Below are positions 7,447 through 15,932 of a DNA stretch of 36,692 bases, piece after piece. A program made the position numbers and the translations under genes. Location: positions 1 to 36,692 of the forward strand of contig CAKKQO010000031.1 in assembly GCA_919902105.1 (NCBI GenBank), written 5' to 3'. The notes under the pieces were generated by a model. That model was not told the DNA's origin. It did not search any database and saw nothing but the letters and a program-made list of their open reading frames with translations. The DNA is from Omnitrophica bacterium GWA2_41_15. Its GTDB lineage: Bacteria; Omnitrophota; Gorgyraeia; Ghiorseimicrobiales; Ghiorseimicrobiaceae. Within the stretch, counting starts at the first letter, position 1; each line of letters begins with the position of its first letter.

Positions 7447-7527
7447 CTACCCTAAATTCGGCTTCCTGCCGTGATTGGCTTTTTTAGAACGCCATCTAAG
7501 TTTTCCCCGGCGATTGCGTTTTCCCAT
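7447..7527 (-). CDS. Small basic protein, 26 residues
   Basis: A very short gene: ATG 7527, stop TAG 7447-7449, with Shine-Dalgarno GAGAGGT inside the end of the upstream gene (the two are 4 bp apart). The peptide begins MGKRNRRGKLRWRSKK and ends ANHGRKPNLG, so about 45 percent is Lys or Arg. The composition resembles tiny ribosome-associated or nucleic-acid-binding proteins, and a KKANHGxxP tail seems familiar from other small bacterial proteins. I cannot name the family. Good ribosome site, tight spacing and non-random composition support a real gene. Confidence 0.7.
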   Translation of the reverse strand: MGKRNRRGKLRWRSKKANHGRKPNLG

Positions 7528-7531
7528 TTTG

Positions 7532-8209
7532 TTACCTCTCTTTTTCTCCGGAACACGCCTTAACGCATATTCCGCAGATATATTGGTCTGCCAGCTTTTG
7601 GCGCTGAAATTCTTTTAATTGCTCAAAACAGCCGAGATGGTCAAAATCTTTTGGCTCTTTTTTTATCGCACCTTTAGGACATACTTTAACACATTCTATG
7701 CATTCTTGGCAACTTAAATCTTTGGGCTTATTCGGTCCTAACGGCATATCGGTTAAAACAGTCACCAGGCGAAATTGACTGCCTAATTTTTCGTTTACCA
7801 AAAGGTTGTTCCTGCCAATCCAGCCCAATCCTGCTAAATAGCCGACTTTTTTATGCGAAAGATGCGCGGTTTGCCTCTGCCAATCTACAATCTGTGAAGC
7901 CGGGATAGGAATGGCGCGATGGCCTTTTTGGACAATATAATTTGCTACTTTTAGGGCCAACTGGTCTAAAAAGTGATTAACGGTTTTATAATGATGGAAA
8001 TAAAGCTTTGTAGGGTGATTCTCAATTTCAGAGAGAACCGATGCATTTATCCGCGCGCCCAAGCTTATTCCGTAATCTAACTTCTCTAAAACCTTCTTAT
8101 CGAGCTCAAACTCATCTTTAATCTTCGAGATATCGGCCACGCCAAATAAATCCGCGCCTTGGCTTTGAGCATATCTTTTAAGAATATTGTATAGCTGTAG
8201 TTTATTCAT
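7532..8209 (-). CDS. QueG-like double [4Fe-4S] cluster protein
   Basis: The 225-residue protein has the C-terminal double-cluster ferredoxin region seen in epoxyqueuosine reductase: CQECIECVKVCPKGA and CGICVKAC. Before it is the QueG-like stretch VGYLAGLGWIGRNNLL. QueG uses cobalamin and two clusters to finish queuosine in tRNA. At 225 residues this is much shorter than typical QueG (about 350-380), so it may be a QueG-related oxidoreductase of different use. The gene lies between mnmG, another tRNA wobble-modification gene, and the small basic protein. Confidence 0.75.
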   Translation of the reverse strand: MNKLQLYNILKRYAQSQGADLFGVADISKIKDEFELDKKVLEKLDYGISLGARINASVLSEIENHPTKLYFHHYKTVNHFLDQLALKVANYIVQKGHRAIPIPASQIVDWQRQTAHLSHKKVGYLAGLGWIGRNNLLVNEKLGSQFRLVTVLTDMPLGPNKPKDLSCQECIECVKVCPKGAIKKEPKDFDHLGCFEQLKEFQRQKLADQYICGICVKACSGEKER

Positions 8210-8230
8210 ATGTTTATACTGTCACAAACC

Positions 8231-8326
8231 AAGTATCAAAGAATCATCACTCGCTTCGCTCGTTAGAATCAAAGTGTCAAAGTTTTTACTTTGATACTCT
8301 GACTCTATGACTCTCTGACACTCTCT
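8231..8326. repeat. Octamer tandem repeat with inverted halves
   Basis: Units GATACTCT, GACTCTAT, GACTCTCT and GACACTCT (8293-8326) are period-8 repeats. The left half carries the reverse sense (AAGTATCAAAG at 8231-8241 pairs with CTTTGATACT at 8289-8298). The repeat runs into the 3' end of mnmG and encodes its last dozen residues. The same repeat type recurs at 23175-23249. Confidence 0.8.
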
Positions 8327-10169
8327 TTATCCAGACCATCAACATTGATATTGCCGCAGGCGTTATACCGGAGATACGGGATGCCTGGCCTAAATTTAGA
8401 GGCTTAAACCTGCCCAGTTTCTCTTTTATCTCGCAAGAGAGGCCGTTTATAGAATTGTAATCTAAATCCGGGGGTAACCTTATCTTTTCTAAATTTTTAA
8501 ACTTCTCTACCTCCACAAGCTGCCGCTGAATAAAACCGGCATATTTTATTTCAATTTCAATTTGACTCAAAGCACATTCAGGAATTTTTAATTTAATGTG
8601 GTCTAATCTTTTTAAATCCTCTAAATTTACCTCTGGCCTTCTTAAAATTTCCTCTAAGGTAGCCGATTTCGTTAGCCCAGATGTGCCTAAACGAATCAGC
8701 CCGTTATTTATTTCTTTATTAGGCTTAAACCGCGTTAATTTTAAAAGCTTTATTCCTTCTTTAATTGCCTTTTTTTTCTTTTCTACGGCAAGATAATCTC
8801 TCTTGCTAACTAAACCTATTCTATAACCTATTTCACTTAAGCGTAAATCCGCGTTATCTTGGCGTAAGATAAGACGGTATTCCACCCGCGAGGTAAACAT
8901 CCGATATGGCTCAGTTGTTCCTTTGGTAGTTAAATCATCAATTAAGACGCCGATATAACTTGTTGCGCGGTCTAAAATCAATGGCTCTTTATTTTTTACC
9001 TTTAATGCCGCATTAATCCCGGCAATTAAGCCCTGCGCCGCCGCTTCTTCATAACCGGTAGTGCCGTTAATCTGCCCAGCAAGGTATAAATTCCTAATCA
9101 GCTTGGTTTCCAGTGTGGGATAAACTTGAGTCGGCTCAACCACAGTATGCTCTATCCCATAACCAAAACGCACCACCTTTACCTCTTCCAAACCTTCGAT
9201 AGAATGTAATATTTTTAACTGTGCATCTTCCGGTAGGCTTGTAGATATACCATTAGGATATACTTCATTGGTTTTTAAACCTTGCGGCTCTAAAAAAATC
9301 TGATGCCTCTCCTTGTCGCTAAACTTAACAATTTTATCCTCAATTGAAGGGCAATAGCGCACGCCGCATGCCTTAATTACTCCGCTATAAAGCGGTGAAC
9401 GGCTCAAATTATCCAGAATAATTTTATGCGTGTTCTTGTTGGTATAAGTAATATAACAAGGAACTTGTTTTTGAGTTAGCTTCTTTGTAGAGAATGAAAA
9501 TGGCTTAGGCCGCTCATCTCCATATTGCACAGCAAGGCGCGAAAAATCTATCGTGTTCTTGTCTAAGCGCGGGCAAGTCCCGGTCTTAAACCGTAACAGG
9601 TTAAAACCTAAATCTTTTAAATTATCCGCCAATCCTCTTGATGCCGGTTCATTAATCCGGCCTGCGGAAAAATGCCTCATTCCGATATGAATTAGGCCGT
9701 CTAAAAATGTTCCGGGCGCAATTACCACGCAACTACCCTCGATTTCTTCAGCCTTCTCCGTAATTATTCCGTAAGCCTGATTATTCTTAATAATTAACTT
9801 CTTTACCTCTGCTTCTTTTATACGTAAGCCTTTTTGAGATTGAACGATTTTCTGCATATAGCGGCTGTATTTATTCATATCTATCTGGGCGCGTGATGAC
9901 TGCACTGCCGCGCCTTTTGAGGCGTTAAGCATCCTAAATTGAATGCCGCAGGCGTCCGCCGCGCGGCCCATTTCACCGCCTAAGGCATCTAACTCTTTAA
10001 CTAACTGCCCCTTACCCACACCGCCAATAGCCGGATTACAGCTCATCCTGCCGATACTATCTCTCTTTAGCGTCACCAACAGCGTTGAGCAACCCATGCG
10101 CGCCGCTGAAAGCGCCGCCTCAATGCCGGCATGGCCTGCACCGATGACTATAATCTCGTATTTATCCAT
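8286..10169 (-). CDS. mnmG: tRNA uridine-5-carboxymethylaminomethyl modification enzyme MnmG (GidA)
   Basis: FAD-dependent partner of MnmE, which installs the cmnm5 group on wobble uridine. The N-terminus has the dinucleotide fold GAGHAGIEAALSAARMG, followed by SCNPAIGGVGKG, GTFLDGLIHIG, PCYITYTN and the late motif RMFTSRVEYRL, all family hallmarks. I start at ATG 10169 (MDKYEIIVIG); a TTG 15 bases upstream would add five residues. About 627 residues is normal. The C-terminus beyond GITPAAISMLMVWIK is KRVSESHRVRVSK, encoded by the octamer repeat, so it appears to be a repeat-derived extension. Confidence 0.95.
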   Translation of the reverse strand: MDKYEIIVIGAGHAGIEAALSAARMGCSTLLVTLKRDSIGRMSCNPAIGGVGKGQLVKELDALGGEMGRAADACGIQFRMLNASKGAAVQSSRAQIDMNKYSRYMQKIVQSQKGLRIKEAEVKKLIIKNNQAYGIITEKAEEIEGSCVVIAPGTFLDGLIHIGMRHFSAGRINEPASRGLADNLKDLGFNLLRFKTGTCPRLDKNTIDFSRLAVQYGDERPKPFSFSTKKLTQKQVPCYITYTNKNTHKIILDNLSRSPLYSGVIKACGVRYCPSIEDKIVKFSDKERHQIFLEPQGLKTNEVYPNGISTSLPEDAQLKILHSIEGLEEVKVVRFGYGIEHTVVEPTQVYPTLETKLIRNLYLAGQINGTTGYEEAAAQGLIAGINAALKVKNKEPLILDRATSYIGVLIDDLTTKGTTEPYRMFTSRVEYRLILRQDNADLRLSEIGYRIGLVSKRDYLAVEKKKKAIKEGIKLLKLTRFKPNKEINNGLIRLGTSGLTKSATLEEILRRPEVNLEDLKRLDHIKLKIPECALSQIEIEIKYAGFIQRQLVEVEKFKNLEKIRLPPDLDYNSINGLSCEIKEKLGRFKPLNLGQASRISGITPAAISMLMVWIKRVSESHRVRVSK

Positions 10170-10200
10170 ATTTAAATTACCCAACCGTTTCCCGCCTCGT

Positions 10201-10249
10201 AAGTAGCAAACAGTTAGATTATCTTATAATGGTTTATGCTACTTATCAA
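10201..10249 (-). promoter_or_regulatory. Candidate mnmG promoter within a dyad
   Basis: Minus-strand TTGATA (10249-10244) with TAAGAT 17 bp away (10226-10221). Dyad arms AAGTAGCAAAC (10201-10211) and GTTTATGCTACTT (10232-10244) flank the -10 box, a possible operator. It is divergent from the promoter at 10262. Confidence 0.45.
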
Positions 10250-10261
10250 GTTTTTTATTGC

Positions 10262-10381
10262 TTGCAAAAGCGGAAAATAACCCCTATAATTAACATAAAT
10301 AGCGGCCAACACCTACAGATAACCTTTTTCCGCGCTGTAATCGATGCGCTCAAAGACAGATGAGCTTGGAGGGTTAGGTTA
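10262..10381 (+). promoter_or_regulatory. Promoter and structured leader of the secreted-protein gene
   Basis: TTGCAA (10262-10267), a 17-bp spacer and TATAAT (10285-10290). The leader of about 85 bases contains AGCGG...CCGC, GCGC...GCGC and GCTC...GAGC pairings. Two short TAACC/ACCTA stretches can pair with the GGAGGGTTAGGTTA just before the start codon, so the ribosome site could be masked. I do not recognise a known riboswitch. Confidence 0.55.
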
Positions 10382-11035
10382 ATGAACACAAAAATTAAAT
10401 TAGCCGTTTTAACTACTGCGTTTTTATTCTCTGCCGGCAATACCTTTGCATTTGAAATACATAATAGCGAATTGAATTTTAAGGTTTCCATCCCCGATTC
10501 ATTCCGGGAATACGACCCGCTAAAGGCCCAGAGGGACGAACGGACAAAAAACTATCTCAAGTCAATTTTATTATATGCCTACAATAAAGGCGGTGAGCCG
10601 GAGAATAACCAATACACGGGCATATTTTTAAATATCGAGCGCTCGATAAAGGTAATGGCCGGGCAAGAGGCTTCCGAATATATCAGCGCTTCGGAAGAAA
10701 TATTAAGAGAAAAATGGAAAAACCGGCAGGTTAACGTATTTCGCAAGTACCAAACATATACGACTAAAGGCGATGTGATGGTTACCTTAACGGCGGTGGT
10801 TAATTTAAGCCCGGAGCCCATACAATTCAAGCTTTCCGGTGACAAAAAAGACGAAAAGGAAATGTACGCTATATTAAAATCAATGCTGGCGAACCTGGAA
10901 GGAAAAGCCGCTTATCCGAAAAGCCAGGCGCCATTTATTGCGATAATCATCCTCATAATACTATCCCTAATTTTTATCATAAGGCCTAAATTTAATAATA
11001 GCTTACTGCTTGGCGAATTTGATGAGAAGAGATAA
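10382..11035 (+). CDS. Secreted or membrane-anchored protein of unknown function
   Basis: Not recognised. The 217-residue protein has an N-terminal signal peptide (MNTKIKLAVLTTAFLFSAG, likely cut after NTFA). A mixed alpha/beta middle follows, then one C-terminal membrane helix (PFIAIIILIILSLIFII) and a short basic tail. This suggests an exported domain held at the membrane. GGAGG lies 9 bases before the start. The last 33 bases overlap the 3' end of apgM on the other strand. It is one of the few plus-strand genes in the window and has its own promoter. Confidence 0.8.
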   Translation: MNTKIKLAVLTTAFLFSAGNTFAFEIHNSELNFKVSIPDSFREYDPLKAQRDERTKNYLKSILLYAYNKGGEPENNQYTGIFLNIERSIKVMAGQEASEYISASEEILREKWKNRQVNVFRKYQTYTTKGDVMVTLTAVVNLSPEPIQFKLSGDKKDEKEMYAILKSMLANLEGKAAYPKSQAPFIAIIILIILSLIFIIRPKFNNSLLLGEFDEKR

Positions 11036-12286
11036 GAGCTCGCGGCCGAGGATTTCACCTAACGAGCCCAATCTTGCCGTGCGCTCAGAAAAACTCATTG
11101 TGCCGTCGGGCTTAATATTTCCGCCTGAGATAAGCAAAGGAACGGGATCAGCTGAATGAGCCTTCATCTTACAGGGAGTGGAATGGTCTGCGGTAACGCA
11201 GATAATGCTATTAGGCATATCTATTTTTTCAAGCAGGTTTTTAAAGAAATGTTTATCTATCTCTTCAATGGACTCTTTTTTCTTGGCAAAATTTCCGTCG
11301 TGCGCCGGCTCATCCGGGCCTTTAATGTGGATATAGAGCCCGTCATAGTCCTTAATTTTCTCTAAAGCTAATTTTGCCCAGACCGCGTAATCTACATCTA
11401 AATTACCGGTGCGCGGCGGAACCTCTACTATTTTTATGCCGGTTAAAAGGGCGATGCCTTTTTCCACCGGCATCTCCACAAATGAGCCGAAATTCACCCC
11501 GTAATTTTCTGATAGCGGCGGGAATTTTGGCAATCTATCACCGGCATCGCGCGAGACGATAATATTTGCCGGCATTTTCCCTTCGGATATTCGTTTTTTG
11601 TTTATTGCCGCTTCATTGAGGGCCTTGCGGGATTTTTCCGTAAATTCGTTTAAGAGACGGGCGGCATTAACTGCCTGCGCATTGTTTTCGTAGCCGTGAT
11701 AGGGCGCGGCCTCCAAGATTTCGTTTCCGAATTTTTCTAATGCCACGCCAAAAACGCCTTCTTTGCCGTAAGCCGGATCTGTATTGGTAATCCAGCCGGA
11801 AAGCCTTGAGCGTATCCCGCGGATAACTAATACACCGCGATGTCCGATGGTGTTTTTAAATTCAAAGGTGGCGTCAGAAAGGGCGACTTTACTGTTTATT
11901 TCCTTAGCGAGAAGAGTTGCCTCTTCAGTAGTTAAATTTCTCCCCACCCGGCGGTCAATGATTTTTCGGCTTGAGGCTTCGGCAGTAGCAAAATTTACCC
12001 TAAGCGCTAAATCGCCATCGTTAACCGCCAACCCTTCGGCATAAGACTCTAAAGGGCCGCGGCCGGTATAATATTTCTGCGCCTCATAACCTAATAAGCT
12101 GATCACCGCAACATCCGACTCAGGCGCAATGCCTTTTCCCACCGGATAGACTATGCCGGTGTTTCCGGCTTGGGCAAGACGGTCTAAATTTGGGGTAAGC
12201 GCCGCCTCTAAAGGCGTCTTATCGCCTAATTCTTTAAGCGGAAGATCGCTTAAACCGTCTAAGATGATATAAAATATTTTTCGCAT
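11003..12286 (-). CDS. apgM: 2,3-bisphosphoglycerate-independent phosphoglycerate mutase, archaeal type
   Basis: Interconverts 3- and 2-phosphoglycerate in glycolysis and gluconeogenesis. The 427-residue alkaline-phosphatase-fold protein begins FYIILDGLSDLPLKELGDKTPLE, the metal-site signature of the aPGM branch. It continues with the phosphoserine segment APESDVAVISLLGY, a VRVNFAT-like strand (LRVNFAT), and the late metal motifs KGPDEPAHDG and VTADHSTPC. Length and motif order match archaeal-type enzymes found in Archaea and some deep bacterial lines, not the 510-residue GpmI. It has no obvious operon partner, and element D separates it from nrdJ. Confidence 0.93.
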   Translation of the reverse strand: MRKIFYIILDGLSDLPLKELGDKTPLEAALTPNLDRLAQAGNTGIVYPVGKGIAPESDVAVISLLGYEAQKYYTGRGPLESYAEGLAVNDGDLALRVNFATAEASSRKIIDRRVGRNLTTEEATLLAKEINSKVALSDATFEFKNTIGHRGVLVIRGIRSRLSGWITNTDPAYGKEGVFGVALEKFGNEILEAAPYHGYENNAQAVNAARLLNEFTEKSRKALNEAAINKKRISEGKMPANIIVSRDAGDRLPKFPPLSENYGVNFGSFVEMPVEKGIALLTGIKIVEVPPRTGNLDVDYAVWAKLALEKIKDYDGLYIHIKGPDEPAHDGNFAKKKESIEEIDKHFFKNLLEKIDMPNSIICVTADHSTPCKMKAHSADPVPLLISGGNIKPDGTMSFSERTARLGSLGEILGRELLSLLIKFAKQ

Positions 12287-12321
12287 TTTAAAAACTCAAA
12301 AATTATTTCCATCCGTGTTGT

Positions 12322-12500
12322 CCCACCTCGCCCCTAGAAATTGCTTCGCAATTTCAGGGACTAAGTCCTCGCAATTCTTCGAATTGCAGAGGGTAATATG
12401 TATCAAAATTCTGTTTCATAATTTTGATACACTCGGCGGGATTAATTCCGGCATACGAATTATATCAGCCTACGGCTTCCATAATTCGTGCCGTCATTAA
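12322..12500 (+). repeat. Two-hairpin element, copy D, inverted, with extra double-hairpin module
   Basis: The only plus-oriented copy. Closing pair CCCACC/GGCGGG; inner arms TGTATCAAAATT/AATTTTGATACA; joint ATTAATTC; hairpin 1 with CGGCA/TGCCG and arms ACGAATTAT/ATAATTCGT; tail TCATTAA. The tail overlaps the nrdJ stop codon (12497-12499). A 66-nt module of two TTC-looped hairpins (GAAATTGC/GCAATTTC and GCAATTC/GAATTGC) is inserted in the 5' arm of hairpin 2. Confidence 0.9.
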
Positions 12501-15500
12501 CATTTCGTAAACCCGCACGCCTGGCACTTAATACAGCCCTCTTCATGCCTGAGCGCACCGCCACAATCCGGGCAGACCCCGATAATATTATTTAACGATT
12601 CTAACTCTCTCTTACTGATAAATGCCGGCTCAATATCTATTTTTTCTTGACTTATATTCTCTTTTAAGGAATTATCTAAGAGGCGCTTTTCTATTACTCT
12701 GGCAATCGCATCAGCGCAGGAAAATATCCTGCCGCCCTTTTCCCACGACGGAGAAGGGCACCTAATGCCTTTTAATTGCTCAATAATAGATTTTAAGTCT
12801 ACACCGGCACGCAGCGCCATTGATACTAACCGTCCCACTGCCTCAAGCTGTGAAGCCGCACAACCACCGGCCTTACCCATCTGGGTAAATACCTCAAACG
12901 GCCTGCCATTTTCGTCGGAGTTTATAGTTACGTATAAATTACCGCATCCGGTAGATACCTTGGTAGTGGTCCCGATAGTAACTTCGGGACGCGGGCGCGG
13001 GCTTAGCTTACCTTTTAGCTCTTCTTTTGGTCCAGCCTTACCTATATTAAGCACCTGCTCTTCGCGGGATTTGTCGCGATAGATGGTTACCCCTTTACAC
13101 CCTAATTCATAAGCTGAAAGGTAAACTTTTTTTACGTCCTCAACCGTTGAACTTTGAGGAAAATTTACGGTCTTGCTTACGGCATTATCGGTATATTTCT
13201 GAAATACCGCCTGCATCTTGATATGCCAATCAGGTGCAATATCGTGAGCCGTAACAAATACGCGCTTTATATCTTCGCCAACTTCGGGGATATCTTTTAC
13301 GCCTCCGCTTTCAGCAATTTTTTCCATTAATGCGCGCGAATAAAACCCTCTTTTTTTAGCGGCTTCTTCAAAAACGTTATCCACTTCCACTAACTTATCA
13401 TTATCCATAACATTACGATAATAAGAAAGGGCAAAGAGCGGCTCAATGCCAGACGAGCACGGCCCGGCAATAATACTGATGGTGCCGGTAGGAGCAATGG
13501 TGGTAAGTGTGGCGTTGCGCATCTTAGAAGCATTTTTCTTGGCATAAATACTTTGCTTGTAGGCAGGAAATTCCCCTTTTTCTTCGGCTAAAATCCGCGA
13601 CTCGGCGCGCGCTTCTTTTAAAATCTCGGACATTATCTTTTCGGCTAATTTTAAGGCCTCATCAGAATCATAGGCAATTCCGAGGCGGCAAAGCATACTT
13701 CCCCAGCCCATCACGCCTAAACCGATTTTACGCGTCTTTTTAGTATTTTGCTCGATTTCTTCTAAAGGAAATTTATTCATATCGATGACATTGTCTAAAA
13801 ATCTCACCCCGGTATGCACCGTTCGCTTTAGTTTCTGCCAGTCAACTTCGCAGCCTGCCAGCGCCTCTTTTAGCATTAAGGAAAGATTGATGGAACCAAG
13901 GTTGCAGGACTCATAAGGCAGGAGTATTTGCTCTCCGCAGTTATGAATATTCATACCGTTGGCTACAAAAGAATGCATAACTGGCTCTGTAAGATCATAA
14001 ACCGCGCTATCGCCCAATGGTTCAATGCTGACAATTTTATCAAATCGTTCTCTCTGATAATATCCTTTCTTCCTCATTGACTTAACGCATAATAATTTAA
14101 TTTTCGCTGTATGTTTATCTCCAATGAATCCGATATCGTTTATAAACTTCATCACATCCTGACGCGATATCTCCAATTCGTGATATGGCTTGGAATTATA
14201 AACTTTCTCATTGCCGTACTGAGTTATATATTTAAAAGGGCCTGTCTTCTCTGGTTTACGATTCTCGTATATGCGAGAAAATATACCCAGATTAATAAGC
14301 AATAGCTGTACCTGCTTAAGAAGTATTAAAGACGCAGACGACAAACGCGCATAGCTGGATTTACCTTCTACATAATTAACCGTACCGTCAGAAGAAAATA
14401 ACCCCTTCAGAAAACCGATAACTGCTTCTTTAGGCGCGGTAAACATGCTTTCCGGCACCTGTTTTTTATCGGCTAAAAGGCGCTCTACACCTAAGGCCGT
14501 AAGGAAATTAAAAAATAATTTACTGCTGATATTTATCTGCCATTCCCCAGCCCTGTCCGAAACAGATACATTACGACCGTAGAAGTTATTAATAATTTTA
14601 TGCATCTGTTTAAAGGCGGCAACATCGTCTTTGCCAAAATAAAAAAATACACTCTCCTGATTGCCGTGCATATTTCCATCGCCGATAAGCCAGCCCAGTA
14701 AAATTCCTAAATCCTGTGACCAAACCTGCGGCAAATTTGTCCTGTAATATCTATTGTTTTTACCTTGATAATTAGACACTACATTAAAAGGCAGGCGTTG
14801 ATCTTCGGAAAATCCGCCTGCCATATTCTGCAATTTGATTTCGGTTTCACCTACCCTCAAATCACTGACATTAACCCAGCCTCTACGGGTTAAGATAGGG
14901 TGATTAGCTGTAACCTTTAATTCAAAACCTGCCTTAGTCTTTATCTTAAAAATTTCTCTTATACCGGTACTAAATATTTTTGTCGGCTTAAAGAAACCCA
15001 CGCTATTAAGTATGCCAATGCCTCCCTCCGGATATTCTTTTGCTAAACGGCCTATAGGTATTAACCCTTTCTCTGTAGGAATAAGGCTATCTGCGCCAAT
15101 ACACGGATTAGTTGATTCATATTCTCCTAATTGTGGCGTAGGATTAAACTCATTCATCCGGTCAATAAAGATAACGCCGGGCTCACCGTTCTTATGCGCC
15201 TGCTTAACAATTAAGTCAAAAACTTCTTTGGTGTTAAGGCGTCCGACGGACTTTTTTGTGTGCGGGTCAATTATGTCATAATCCTCAGCCTTCTCTAATT
15301 TTTTCATAAAATCGTCGGTTAAGGAAACGGAGATGTTAAAATTGGTGATATCTTTGTTATTCTCTTTACATTGAATAAATTCCAGTATATCCGGATGGTC
15401 GCATCTTAAAATCCCCATATTTGCCCCGCGTCTAGTTCCACCTTGTTTTACCGCCTGAGTAGCGGCATCAAAAACCTTCATAAAAGAAACCGGCCCTGAG

Positions 15501-15922
15501 GCAATACCGCCTGTGGATTTAACCATGCTGTTTTTAGGGCGCAGCCGAGAAAAAGAAAACCCTGTTCCGCCGCCGGATTTATGAATCAGGCTTGCGCTTT
15601 TTAAGGCTTCAAAAATTGCCTCCATGGAATCTTCTATGGGCAGAACGTAGCAAGCGGATAACTGCGCCAGCTCCCTTCCGGCGTTCATTAAGGTAGGTGA
15701 ATTAGGCATAAATTCTAAATTAGAAATGATGGAATAGAAATTCTCTTCTATCTTTTTTATCTCGCTGGGTTTTTTGCCGTATAACTTTTCTGCGTCAGCA
15801 ATGGTACGCGCAACCCGGCGGAACATCTCTTGCGGCGTCTCAATGATCTCGCCTTTGGCGTCTTTCTTAAGATACCGCCTCTCTAAAACCTTAACTGCAT
15901 TGTCAGATAATTTTACAATCAT
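12497..15922 (-). CDS. nrdJ: Adenosylcobalamin-dependent (class II) ribonucleotide reductase, intein-containing
   Basis: Reduces ribonucleotides to deoxyribonucleotides using B12. The 1141-residue precursor gives 753 residues after removal of a 388-residue intein, the normal NrdJ size. The catalytic finger loop is [21 protein letters not shown]-like, and the intein interrupts it exactly before the C of PCGE. Further motifs are [11 protein letters not shown], a TSCPA-type domain, and a C-terminal zinc ribbon ([18 protein letters not shown]). I start at ATG 15922 ([18 protein letters not shown]) with GGTGG just upstream; the extra 12 residues of the longer frame come from repeat element E. Upstream are a strong promoter and two NrdR-like boxes. 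Confidence 0.95.
   Translation of the reverse strand: [1141 protein letters not shown]
13940..15103 (-). mobile_element. NrdJ intein with LAGLIDADG homing endonuclease
   Basis: 388 codons (precursor residues 274-661). The splicing N-block is [13 protein letters not shown], the B-block is [12 protein letters not shown], the endonuclease motifs are LLGWLIGDG and [10 protein letters not shown], the F-block is [16 protein letters not shown], and the C-end is NIHN before the +1 Cys. All residues for splicing (Cys1, B-block His, terminal His-Asn, +1 Cys) are present. Both LAGLIDADG motifs keep an acidic residue, so the endonuclease may be active. Confidence 0.96.
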
Positions 15923-15932
15923 CTTCCACCTC

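Noticed and set aside
8231-8326. CRISPR-like array (also 23175-23249)
   Set aside because: Units are 8 bases with no spacers and no cas genes are present.
10255-10491. Minus-strand 78-codon frame near 10.3 kb
   Set aside because: It overlaps the promoter and signal-peptide region of the plus-strand gene and has no ribosome site or family likeness.
12765-13082. Plus-strand open frame inside nrdJ, and similar opposite-strand frames elsewhere
   Set aside because: They lie opposite strongly conserved genes, lack ribosome sites and resemble no protein.
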